DNA from: SIG710 sp045595425
Lineage (GTDB): Bacteria; Bacillota; Clostridia; Oscillospirales; CAG-272
Reading direction: 5' to 3'
Assembly: GCA_045595425.1 (NCBI GenBank)
Contig: JAZOAL010000106.1
Location: 1-11,650, forward strand
DNA: 11,650 nt
This document shows positions 5,907 through 11,650 of the stretch, piece after piece. The notes beneath the pieces were generated by a model that saw only the letters and a list, made by a program, of their open reading frames with translations, searched no databases and was not told the DNA's origin. The translations under genes were made by a program, and so were the position numbers. Numbering within the stretch: the first letter of the stretch is position 1; every line of letters begins with the position of its first letter.

Positions 5907-8539
5907 AACATACATTGAATTTGATCAAAATATCCCTAAAAAGTCTGCTACGCAGAAACAACGGAAACAAGCTGTTGCTTGCGGCAATTTGTATTCTTAC
6001 GCTTGTACCGATGTTTCTGTATAATACGACAAACAGTATTATTACAACCGTTAAAGAACAAAACACTGTAGTTTACGGAATATACGATGAAATATATTAT
6101 CGAGATAAAATATCCGATCCTTCAACACTCACCGATGATGAATTTGAAAGTCTGTTGCCGAGTTACCGATACCAAAGCTACGGTGTGTTCTACACGGCTG
6201 ATACCATAGCATTAGAGGGCAATAAAAATCTCAATTTAGGATTTGCGGACGCAGAAGCAATACGGCTTGGCTGTATCACCGTAAAAGAAGGACGCTTTCC
6301 CGAGGGCGATAATGAAATTGCTTTGACGGAAGGTATTGCAAACGAATTGGGGGCTAACGGTGTTGGTCAAGAAATTACGATTGATAATCAGACATATACA
6401 CTTTGCGGAATCATAAACGACTTCGGGCGTTTATGGCCTCGCGGAGAAAAGCAGATAGAAGATAATATTACGCCCGTCAATGCTTTTATCACACAAAACC
6501 GTCTTGAAAAAGTTTTTGATAAAAGCCACAGTATCACACAGCAAATTGTAATCGAAAAAGAAGCGGGTATTGTGAATCCAAACGATGATACTTTAAGACT
6601 TTTCACAAGCAACGGCTCTTTTGACGCAAGCGACAATTTCTCTATCCCTCAAAGTTTTATGATCTTGATGTATGTAATTTCTCTGTTGATCGTAATTACC
6701 ATCTTGATTATGAACAAGACAAAGCTTCTTGCGAGAATACGGAACTACCTTTTGCTCGGTATGAATAAGCGGGATATTTTCTTTGTGCTTGTTTTTGAAA
6801 CGGTTTCTATTCTGATACTTGGCGTGATAACGGGGGGCGTGTTCAGTTTCTTCGTTACAAAGGGTTGTTTGAATTTGATATTGGATAACGAATACAGCGC
6901 GCCTATATTCGATTTCAATATGACGCTAAATGTTTCGTTGATACTCTCCCTTTTGATAGGGTTAGCAATCGTCTTTATTGTCTATGCAATCTACATCGTA
7001 AAGCAAACTGCACTTGACAGCGAGATCAGCGGAAGGCATTACAAAAACACCAACGCAAAAATTAGCATATTCAAATTGGATATGTTCAAAAATCGCAAAG
7101 CCATTATAGCGATTGTACTGCTGATTTCATTATCGTGTACGTTGTTGTCTTATGGAATTGCTTACAGAAACTATTTCACGGAGGATATAACGGAAACTGA
7201 TTCGGGCTATGTCCAAAATGATTATGACTTTCAGTTTGCCTCAAAGCTGATCAATGCACCGCCTCTTACCGATAAAGTCACGGGAGAACAAATAACCCCT
7301 TTGCTTTTCACGAACAATTACGAAAAGAACGGGGCTGATCAAGACTTTATTGATTCCGTTGCGTCCATTTCCGGAGTTTCTAAAATTTTGGCTTACCGAG
7401 AAAATCAGAAAATGAATCTCTTGCTGACAAAGGGCAGCATTGACAGCTATTTTGACGGTTGTGATTCCATTCTTGACGGCAACTACAATATGGCAATGTC
7501 TATGAGTATCAATAATTATGATCTCATTTGGAATACCTTTAACTATAAAGAAAATGACGTATTGGTAAGTAGTGAGATCGTCGGTTATAGTCGTGAGAGC
7601 TTGGAAAAACTAAAGGATTCTGTTATTGACGGCGAGATCAATATAGACAAGATAATGTCGGGAGAAGAGGTCATTCTCCGTGTTCCCGCATACAAAATAA
7701 CGGAGCAGAATTTCGGGGGAACGATTTTAAGGGGCATTATCCCTACGGAGTACGACGACCCCGACGCGATCAATATGACACAGTTTAAGGTCGGTGATGA
7801 AATCACACTTTCGGGATTGCTCACGGACGAGCCACTAAACGGCGGCGTTGCGGAATCTGATATATCTTTGTTTTACCGAAAGGACGTAACCGTAAAAGTC
7901 GGTGCAATTATCCGTTCCACAGACGGAAAACTCATATCAAGCAGAGCGGGAGCCGCTTGCTCGGTGCTTACCGCAAATGAAGCATTGGACGAGTTGGGAA
8001 TCCCCGCCGCGTACAGCGTGGTTAGCATTTATACCGATATTGACGCAAATAATACGGTGATCGCAAATGAGCTTCAAGAATTGGGGCTTGATTATCCGAA
8101 TATGACTTTTGAAAATTGGTCAAGTGATGTCAGAACATATAAGGTTTATAATCTGCTTGTATCAATCTTTTCTGTAACATTTATAGCTATACTGATTTTC
8201 GTAACATTTACTATGCTGTTAATTCAGCTTTTCATCAAAACAAGATTGAGTCTTTCGACATATACGCTTTACCGTATCAACGGATTGACATTCGGAAAAC
8301 TGATAAGATCACTTATTTTGCAGTTGCTTATGGTTTATTCTGTCGGCGTTGTTTTGTCGGTGCCTATGACGTGGCTATTGATTAAAAACGGATTCAATAT
8401 TCTAAACTCAATAACCTATTATTTTTCGCCGCTTAACTTCTTGTCGGTTATATTGAGTGTGTTTGTTCTTATGCTTGTTTCGTTTATTCCGAGCTTGATA
8501 TTGCTGTATAAGCGAAAGAATAATCTTCTTTTAGACTAA
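5903..8539 (+). CDS. Large FtsX-family ABC permease with two extracytoplasmic domains
   Basis: This 878-residue membrane subunit partners the preceding ATPase. I see eight likely membrane segments: about 24-44, 251-270, 291-318, 344-367, 400-420, 748-778, 800-827 and 846-869. Between the first and second is an extracytoplasmic domain of about 200 residues resembling the MacB periplasmic-type domain. Between the fifth and sixth is a second domain of about 320 residues. The two four-helix halves look like a duplicated FtsX unit; NYLLLGMNKRDIFFVLVFE (281-299) is a typical FtsX coupling segment. Relatives expel or detach peptides, lipoproteins or toxins using mechanical force. With an adjacent two-component system, defence against an antimicrobial peptide or envelope stress is the most likely role, but the substrate is unknown. 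The layout differs from BceB-type permeases, which have one large loop. Confidence 0.92.
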   Translation: MKHTLNLIKISLKSLLRRNNGNKLLLAAICILTLVPMFLYNTTNSIITTVKEQNTVVYGIYDEIYYRDKISDPSTLTDDEFESLLPSYRYQSYGVFYTADTIALEGNKNLNLGFADAEAIRLGCITVKEGRFPEGDNEIALTEGIANELGANGVGQEITIDNQTYTLCGIINDFGRLWPRGEKQIEDNITPVNAFITQNRLEKVFDKSHSITQQIVIEKEAGIVNPNDDTLRLFTSNGSFDASDNFSIPQSFMILMYVISLLIVITILIMNKTKLLARIRNYLLLGMNKRDIFFVLVFETVSILILGVITGGVFSFFVTKGCLNLILDNEYSAPIFDFNMTLNVSLILSLLIGLAIVFIVYAIYIVKQTALDSEISGRHYKNTNAKISIFKLDMFKNRKAIIAIVLLISLSCTLLSYGIAYRNYFTEDITETDSGYVQNDYDFQFASKLINAPPLTDKVTGEQITPLLFTNNYEKNGADQDFIDSVASISGVSKILAYRENQKMNLLLTKGSIDSYFDGCDSILDGNYNMAMSMSINNYDLIWNTFNYKENDVLVSSEIVGYSRESLEKLKDSVIDGEINIDKIMSGEEVILRVPAYKITEQNFGGTILRGIIPTEYDDPDAINMTQFKVGDEITLSGLLTDEPLNGGVAESDISLFYRKDVTVKVGAIIRSTDGKLISSRAGAACSVLTANEALDELGIPAAYSVVSIYTDIDANNTVIANELQELGLDYPNMTFENWSSDVRTYKVYNLLVSIFSVTFIAILIFVTFTMLLIQLFIKTRLSLSTYTLYRINGLTFGKLIRSLILQLLMVYSVGVVLSVPMTWLLIKNGFNILNSITYYFSPLNFLSVILSVFVLMLVSFIPSLILLYKRKNNLLLD

Positions 8540-8548
8540 ATCAAAGTG

Positions 8549-8570
8549 AAAAATTTGCCTGACGGGCAAA
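8549..8570 (-). terminator. Terminator for the minus-strand DUF6809-like gene
   Basis: On the minus strand, TTTGCC-CGTCA-GGCAAA is followed directly by TTTTT, a standard intrinsic terminator read leftwards. It lies about 35 nt after the stop of the 8607-8882 gene, just past the second hairpin. Confidence 0.65.
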
Positions 8571-8574
8571 AATT

Positions 8575-8604
8575 CATGCATCGGATTTTTTCCGATGCAT
8601 GTTT
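8575..8604 (+). terminator. Terminator of the ABC transporter operon
   Basis: CATGCATCGGA (8575-8585) and TCCGATGCATG (8591-8601) form a perfect 11-bp stem with a T5 loop and a short TTT tail. It lies between convergent genes and may act in both directions. Confidence 0.7.
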
Positions 8605-8606
8605 CA

Positions 8607-8882
8607 TTAGTCATCTGTGTTAGTTTGTACTTCCGCCGCCAACCTCGCTCCAAGACGAAAGGCATATTCGAATATCGCTTCTTCTGCGTAGCTCGCATAC
8701 TCGCCCCAGCAGTCCTCGAACTTCTCAAATATTTCTTTCTGCTCGTCCGTTAGCGTTTTAAGCAAGTCATCATGATGCCGAGCCATATACTCCATAAGCT
8801 CTTTCATTTCCGGGGAGTTGTTTCTGCTGTCTGTCTGCGGATTAATATTTCCGTGCCATAGTTCTTTTATCATACTTTTCAT
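8607..8882 (-). CDS. Small DUF6809-like protein
   Basis: This is a 91-residue acidic, mostly helical soluble protein that starts MKSMIKELWHGNINPQTDSR and ends with an EEAIFEYAFRLGARLAAEV segment. The pattern of a short N-terminal element with Asn-Ile-Xaa-Pro, a Glu/Lys/Leu helix and a final FxxGFRLGAxxxxEV-like helix recalls DUF6809, a family of unknown function frequent in clostridial mobile elements. I assign it from memory and moderately. The start is ATG 8882 with AGGAGG 8 nt upstream. No signal peptide, membrane segment or catalytic motif is visible. It is convergent with the ABC operon and divergent from the recombinase, so it is its own transcription unit. Confidence 0.8.
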   Translation of the reverse strand: MKSMIKELWHGNINPQTDSRNNSPEMKELMEYMARHHDDLLKTLTDEQKEIFEKFEDCWGEYASYAEEAIFEYAFRLGARLAAEVQTNTDD

Positions 8883-8907
8883 TTTCCGTACCTCCTGTCA
8901 GCACACA

Positions 8908-8936
8908 ACAATACCACAGAAAGTTGAGGAAGTCCA
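8908..8936 (-). promoter_or_regulatory. Possible promoter of the DUF6809-like gene
   Basis: On the minus strand, TGGACT (8936-8931), a 17-bp spacer and TATTGT (8913-8908) preceded by TG (extended -10) face the gene at 8882. Each hexamer matches consensus at four of six positions, so this is tentative. Confidence 0.35.
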
Positions 8937-9045
8937 GACCTTTTTCGAAAATAAATCCAACTTTTTATCCGAGCCTTTTCTTTAGTCTACAGCGGTGCAA
9001 ATCTTGGCGCATAATACAAGGAAGTTGTGTTGTCCGAAAATACTA

Positions 9046-9096
9046 TATAATATTTTTGGATATTTCGTTGACAAATCCAGATTTCTATGGTATAAT
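9046..9096 (+). promoter_or_regulatory. Promoter of the serine recombinase, with upstream repressor-like box
   Basis: Perfect TTGACA (9068-9073) and TATAAT (9091-9096) are separated by 17 bp, with TGG before the -10 (extended -10). Immediately upstream, 9046-9060 differs at one of 15 bases from 2330-2344, which lies upstream of the repressor -35. TTGGATATTT (9056-9065) is identical to 2280-2289 in the mob operator. Such a strong promoter for a recombinase implies repression. Confidence 0.8.
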
Positions 9097-9128
9097 GGGC
9101 ACACTTAGAACAGAAGGGAGATGAATTA

Positions 9129-10655
9129 ATGCGAGGCGTAATTTATGCTCGGTATTCCTCGGACAATCAGCGCGAGGAGTCTATCGAGGGTCAGATTCGT
9201 GAGAATACTGCGTATGCCGATAAAAACGGAATAACCATTGTAGGTCACTATATCGACCGTGCGCTTTCGGCAAAGACCGATAACCGTCCGGAGTTTCAGA
9301 GGATGATCAATGACAGTGCAAAGAAGAAATTCGACGTGGTTATCGTGTGGAAGCTCGACCGATTCTCTCGTAACCGTTACGATTCGGCAAAGTATAAGGC
9401 GATGCTGCGTAAGAACGATGTCAAAGTCATTTCCGCAACGGAATCCATATCCGGTGGCGCGGAAGGTATTATTCTCGAATCTGTGCTTGAAGGTATGGCG
9501 GAATACTACTCCGCTGATCTGGCTGAAAAGGTATCGAGAGGCATGACCGAGAATGCGCTCAAAGCTCGCTTCAACGGCGGTCAAATTCCGCTTGGTTTCG
9601 TGATAGATGATGAACACCATTATCAGATTGATCCCGAGAAAGCTCCGCTTGTAATTGAAATGTTCCGCAGATACGCAGGTGGCGAATCCATCACCGACAT
9701 CATCGAAGATCTGAACGCACGTGGGATCCGCACCTCCCAAGGTAACCGTTTCAACAAAAATTCGCTTACTCGCATTTTCTCCAACCGCAGATATATCGGT
9801 GAGTACAGCTATAAGGACATCGTTATTCCTCATGCAATTCCGGCTATCGTTTCCGAGGACATCTTCAACAGAGTAGCCGTTCGTATGGGGAAAAATAAAC
9901 ATGCCACGGGCAAAGCCAAAGCCCCCGACAGATACATCCTGACGACCAAGCTGTTCTGCGGAACTTGCAATTCTATGTTTGTAGGTGACAGTGCGAACAA
10001 ACCTAACGGTGTGATTTATCGTTATTACAAATGCGCCAGCGCCAAACGGCATGAATGCGACCGCAAGGCAATTCGCAAGGACTGGATTGAGGACAAGGTT
10101 ATCGAGCAGATATCCGCTTGGTTGAATAACGATAAGCTGATCAGCGATATGGCAGATGATGTGATGGCTCTCCTTAACGAAGACGACGGCATGATTCTCG
10201 CCCTTGAAGCACAGCTCAAAGAGGTTCGCTCATCAATCGATAACATAATGAAAGCCATCGAAAAAGGCGTTGTGACTTGCACCACAAAATCAAGGCTTGA
10301 GGAACTGGAAGCGGAAGAAGAAAAACTCACTTGGAGTATCAAGGCTGAAGAGGACAAAAAGCCGAAAATCACAAAGGATTTCATTCTGTTCACGCTGCAT
10401 AAGTTCCGGAATCTTGATCTGAGATTCGAGAAGAATAAAGAACGGCTGATTGACGGACTTGTTAAAGCAATATTCGTTTATGACGATTACATCAAGGTGT
10501 TCCTCACCTTCGATGATAAGCCAATCGATATATCTACAACTGAAGAAATTGAACATATGGCAAATAGTTCGGACATCGCATCGTCCGCTTCACCAAAAAC
10601 AGGAAAGCAGAGCTTATGCTCTGCTTTTTTGTTTTTGCTGATCTGTATGGTCTGA
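9129..10655 (+). CDS. Large serine recombinase (integrase/excisionase of the element)
   Basis: This 508-residue serine recombinase would integrate and excise the element through a phosphoserine intermediate. The resolvase-type catalytic domain covers about residues 1-140, with nucleophile Ser10 (YARYSSDNQREES) and catalytic Arg78 in WKLDRFSRNRYD. The recombinase domain (about 155-255) is followed by a zinc ribbon with Cys277, Cys280, Cys302 and Cys310. A coiled coil (about 350-405) comes next, the part that controls integration versus excision in this class. GGGAG lies 8 nt before the ATG. The last 16 or so codons are odd: they run through an intrinsic terminator hairpin (10604-10630) and end in a hydrophobic tail, SAFLFLLICMV. 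The natural C-terminus may have been altered at an insertion junction or by point change. Confidence 0.93.
   Translation: MRGVIYARYSSDNQREESIEGQIRENTAYADKNGITIVGHYIDRALSAKTDNRPEFQRMINDSAKKKFDVVIVWKLDRFSRNRYDSAKYKAMLRKNDVKVISATESISGGAEGIILESVLEGMAEYYSADLAEKVSRGMTENALKARFNGGQIPLGFVIDDEHHYQIDPEKAPLVIEMFRRYAGGESITDIIEDLNARGIRTSQGNRFNKNSLTRIFSNRRYIGEYSYKDIVIPHAIPAIVSEDIFNRVAVRMGKNKHATGKAKAPDRYILTTKLFCGTCNSMFVGDSANKPNGVIYRYYKCASAKRHECDRKAIRKDWIEDKVIEQISAWLNNDKLISDMADDVMALLNEDDGMILALEAQLKEVRSSIDNIMKAIEKGVVTCTTKSRLEELEAEEEKLTWSIKAEEDKKPKITKDFILFTLHKFRNLDLRFEKNKERLIDGLVKAIFVYDDYIKVFLTFDDKPIDISTTEEIEHMANSSDIASSASPKTGKQSLCSAFLFLLICMV
10604..10630 (+). terminator. Intrinsic terminator inside the 3' end of the recombinase gene
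   Basis: AAAGCAGAGC (10604-10613) and GCTCTGCTTT (10618-10627) form a 10-bp stem with a TTAT loop, followed by a T run to 10630. It ends 23 nt before the recombinase stop codon, so transcripts ending here would have no stop codon. Confidence 0.8.
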
Positions 10656-10657
10656 AT

Positions 10658-10750
10658 CAAACCCTTCAAGCCGTATGAGGATTACAATTTTGTAAAAAGC
10701 AACATCACGGCTTGACAGGCAAAGCACTGCTTTGCCTTTTGTATATCACG
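10658..10750 (+). repeat. 93-bp direct repeat, copy 1 (structured RNA or recombination site candidate)
   Basis: The sequence recurs at 11379-11471 with about six differences. It holds an outer dyad CAAGCCGT/ACGGCTTG enclosing about 30 bases, with an inner palindrome TTACAATTTTGTAA. An intrinsic terminator, GGCAAAGC-ACT-GCTTTGCC plus TTTT, ends it (10718-10740). It starts 3 nt after the recombinase stop. It could be the 3' part of a small RNA, or the 46-bp dyad could be a serine-recombinase binding site. No clear promoter precedes it. Confidence 0.75.
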
Positions 10751-10762
10751 CAAAGGCTTTCA

Positions 10763-10945
10763 TTATTCAACTTTCTCTACCACATTTTTTACCAACTTAT
10801 ATTGAGGATTTCGTATAAGCACACCTTCTTTTGTTATCACAAGTTCAACCTCTTTCCCGAAATTAAACAGGGTTCTTATCTCTTTCGGAATCAATAATCT
10901 TCCAAGATTATCTAACTCTTTGGTTATACCGATTTGTTTACTCAT
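10763..10945 (-). CDS. AbrB/SpoVT-like small transcription regulator
   Basis: This 60-residue protein is essentially one AbrB-type swapped-hairpin DNA-binding domain. ITKELDNLGRLLIPKEIRTL is the diagnostic segment (family pattern: vDxlGRivIPkeiR), followed by strands VELVITKEGVLI. Proteins of this kind bind DNA as dimers or tetramers and serve as transition-state regulators or as antitoxins. The start is ATG 10945, with GGAAGG just upstream; the frame is open to 10996, but that extension has no ribosome site. It is divergent from the HTH gene at 11074 and shares a 128-bp control region with it. No toxin gene is adjacent, so a stand-alone regulator is more likely than an antitoxin. Confidence 0.88.
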   Translation of the reverse strand: MSKQIGITKELDNLGRLLIPKEIRTLFNFGKEVELVITKEGVLIRNPQYKLVKNVVEKVE

Positions 10946-10984
10946 TTTATCACCTTCCAATATATTACTAATACAAAACCGTGC

Positions 10985-11013
10985 AAGATGTCTCACAAGA
11001 TATTTTACATCTT
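10985..11013. promoter_or_regulatory. Inverted repeat, possible operator between the divergent regulators
   Basis: AAGATGT (10985-10991) and ACATCTT (11007-11013) form a perfect 7-bp dyad with a 15-bp spacer. It lies downstream of the AbrB-gene promoter and could bind either regulator. Confidence 0.4.
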
Positions 11014-11021
11014 ATATTTAT

Positions 11022-11051
11022 ATTATAACTTGTATATAATATATTTGTCAA
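11022..11051 (-). promoter_or_regulatory. Promoter of the AbrB-like gene
   Basis: On the minus strand, perfect TTGACA (11051-11046), an 18-bp spacer and TATAAT (11027-11022) face the AbrB-like gene. On the plus strand a TATAAT at 11035-11040 lies in the same stretch and could serve the HTH gene, though no good -35 accompanies it. The two promoters would overlap and compete. Confidence 0.7.
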
Positions 11052-11073
11052 TACTTAAATGTGGGTAAATATT

Positions 11074-11310
11074 ATGAATGAATACGGTACAATAAAAATA
11101 AAATTGGATGAGCTCATCAAAAAAGCTGGCATAAGCAAAAATAAGCTAAGCCACAAAGCAGAAATGCAACGTACTCAAATCAATAATTATTGTAAGAATA
11201 AGATTACAAGGCTTGACACCGATGTGCTTGCAAGGCTCTGCACAGTTTTAAATTGTAAAATTGAAGACATTATTGAGTTTATTCCTCCCGAAAGCGATAA
11301 TGAAAAATAA
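11074..11310 (+). CDS. Small Cro/CI-type HTH regulator (HTH_26-like)
   Basis: This 78-residue protein is almost entirely one helix-turn-helix domain: YGTIKIKLDELIKKAGISKN, then KLSHKAEMQRTQINNYCKN (recognition region), then DVLARLCTVLNCKIEDIIEF. This is the pattern of the short YozG/HTH_26-like regulators common in Firmicutes. It has no sensor or protease domain. The start is ATG 11074, because the family begins close to the YGTI segment; ATG 11059 in the same frame is possible. No convincing Shine-Dalgarno precedes either start. It is divergent from the AbrB-like gene and is followed by a very strong hairpin terminator. Confidence 0.85.
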   Translation: MNEYGTIKIKLDELIKKAGISKNKLSHKAEMQRTQINNYCKNKITRLDTDVLARLCTVLNCKIEDIIEFIPPESDNEK

Positions 11311-11315
11311 ATCTG

Positions 11316-11365
11316 TATAAATAAACTAAAAACCACTCTTCGGAGTGGTTTTTAGTTTATTTATA
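11316..11365 (+). terminator. 23-bp perfect hairpin with TTCG loop
   Basis: Positions 11316-11338 are exactly complementary to 11343-11365, around a TTCG tetraloop. The core CCACTC/GAGTGG is followed by TTTTT within the right arm, so it works as an intrinsic terminator. The symmetric A/T-rich arms make it bidirectional. Confidence 0.85.
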
Positions 11366-11378
11366 CCTTGTTTAAGGG

Positions 11379-11471
11379 CAAAACCTTCAAGCCGTATGAG
11401 GATTCCAATTTTGTAAAAAGCAACATCACGGCTTAACAGGCAAAGCACTGCTTTGCCTTTTCGATATCCCG
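11379..11471 (+). repeat. 93-bp direct repeat, copy 2
   Basis: This is the second copy of the 10658-10750 sequence, 721 bp downstream in the same orientation. It keeps the AAGCCGT/ACGGCTT dyad and the GGCAAAGC-ACT-GCTTTGCC terminator. Two changes weaken pairing: one in the inner palindrome (TTCCAA instead of TTACAA) and one at the outer pair (GGCTTA instead of GGCTTG). Like copy 1, it directly follows a terminator. Confidence 0.75.
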
Positions 11472-11526
11472 TACGGTAGATCATCTAATGCAAACAATAA
11501 TTTATTGGGGAGTAGAAAGGTGAACT

Positions 11527-11650
11527 ATGGCAGATGATGACAAGCGTTAGCCTTCTCTAGCAGAGAAGGTGGCGCGGAGCGACGGATGAGTAGAAGCCCC
11601 GTCTATGATTACGATATCTGAGCAATACCGACAAAGGTGTTTAAGCATAA
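11527..11650 (+). pseudogene. Start-like short ORF interrupted by a palindromic repeat (partial)
   Basis: ATG at 11527 has AAAGGTGA just upstream and encodes MADDDKR followed by TAG (11548). The palindromic repeat comes next, ending with an in-frame TGA (11587). After it the same frame reads VEAPSMITISEQYRQRCLSI to the window edge. One reading is a gene whose fifth or so codon region was split by the repeat. Another is that a new gene begins at ATG 11605, although no ribosome site precedes that codon. The region is too short to assign a family. Confidence 0.3.
11549..11590. repeat. REP-like palindromic repeat
   Basis: CCTTCTC-TAGCA-GAGAAGG (11551-11569) is followed by TGGCGCGGAGCGACGGATGAG. 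The combination of an AGAAGG stem, GGTGGCGCGGAGCG and CGGATGAG resembles the dispersed intergenic repeats common in Faecalibacterium and other Oscillospiraceae genomes. The family assignment is from memory. Confidence 0.6.

Noticed and set aside
9126..10052. 308-codon open frame antisense to the recombinase gene
   Set aside because: It mirrors codon structure of the recombinase, has no ribosome site and no recognisable domain, and the sense strand has intact catalytic motifs.
10658..11471. The 93-bp copies as attL and attR of an element
   Set aside because: Serine integrase attL and attR share only a short core, whereas these copies match over about 93 bp including a terminator. A same-type site pair remains possible and is kept as an alternative.
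10658..11471. CRISPR array
   Set aside because: Only two copies 721 bp apart with genes between; no regular spacer pattern anywhere in the window.

Overview
The window looks like part of an integrative, mobilizable element from a gut-type low-to-mid-GC Firmicute, probably a Clostridia of the Oscillospiraceae/Ruminococcaceae kind. This is inferred from Gram-positive style ribosome binding sites, consensus sigma-A promoters, a MOBP-type relaxase with MobC, a large serine recombinase, a small clostridial DUF6809-like protein and an end-of-window palindromic repeat of a type common in that group. No taxonomic marker gene is present, so the assignment is only a suggestion.

Layout. Positions 1-1935 (minus strand) hold a mobilization operon: MobC (TTG start), a relaxase, a second protein encoded wholly inside the relaxase gene in another frame, and the start of a further coiled-coil protein that runs off the left edge. 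Positions 1936-2250 form a gene-free, hairpin-rich and repeat-rich stretch that is the best oriT candidate. Positions 2254-2412 hold two divergent consensus promoters with repeated TTGGA boxes. Positions 2413-3123 encode a LexA/CI-like self-cleaving repressor. Positions 3225-8539 are cargo: an OmpR-type response regulator, a sensor kinase, an ABC ATPase and an 878-residue FtsX-type permease. The two cargo transcription units share an identical promoter architecture (two TGATA boxes 11 bp apart, 9 bp before the -10), which points to control by the response regulator. A pair of terminators separates the cargo from a convergent DUF6809-like gene (8607-8882). A consensus promoter then drives a large serine recombinase (9129-10655).

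Beyond the recombinase, a 93-bp sequence ending in an intrinsic terminator occurs twice in direct orientation (10658-10750 and 11379-11471, offset 721 bp). It brackets a divergent pair of small regulators (AbrB-like and Cro/CI-like) and a 23-bp perfect UUCG-capped hairpin. The right end holds a short start-like ORF interrupted by a palindromic repeat.

How it may work together (inference): the same TTGGA(T)ATTT-like box sits at the mob promoter, at the repressor's own promoter and just upstream of the recombinase -35. One self-cleaving repressor could therefore hold both excision and mobilization silent until DNA damage. The cargo would form an independent sense-and-export circuit, most plausibly for peptide antibiotics or another cell-envelope stress, regulated by its own two-component system.
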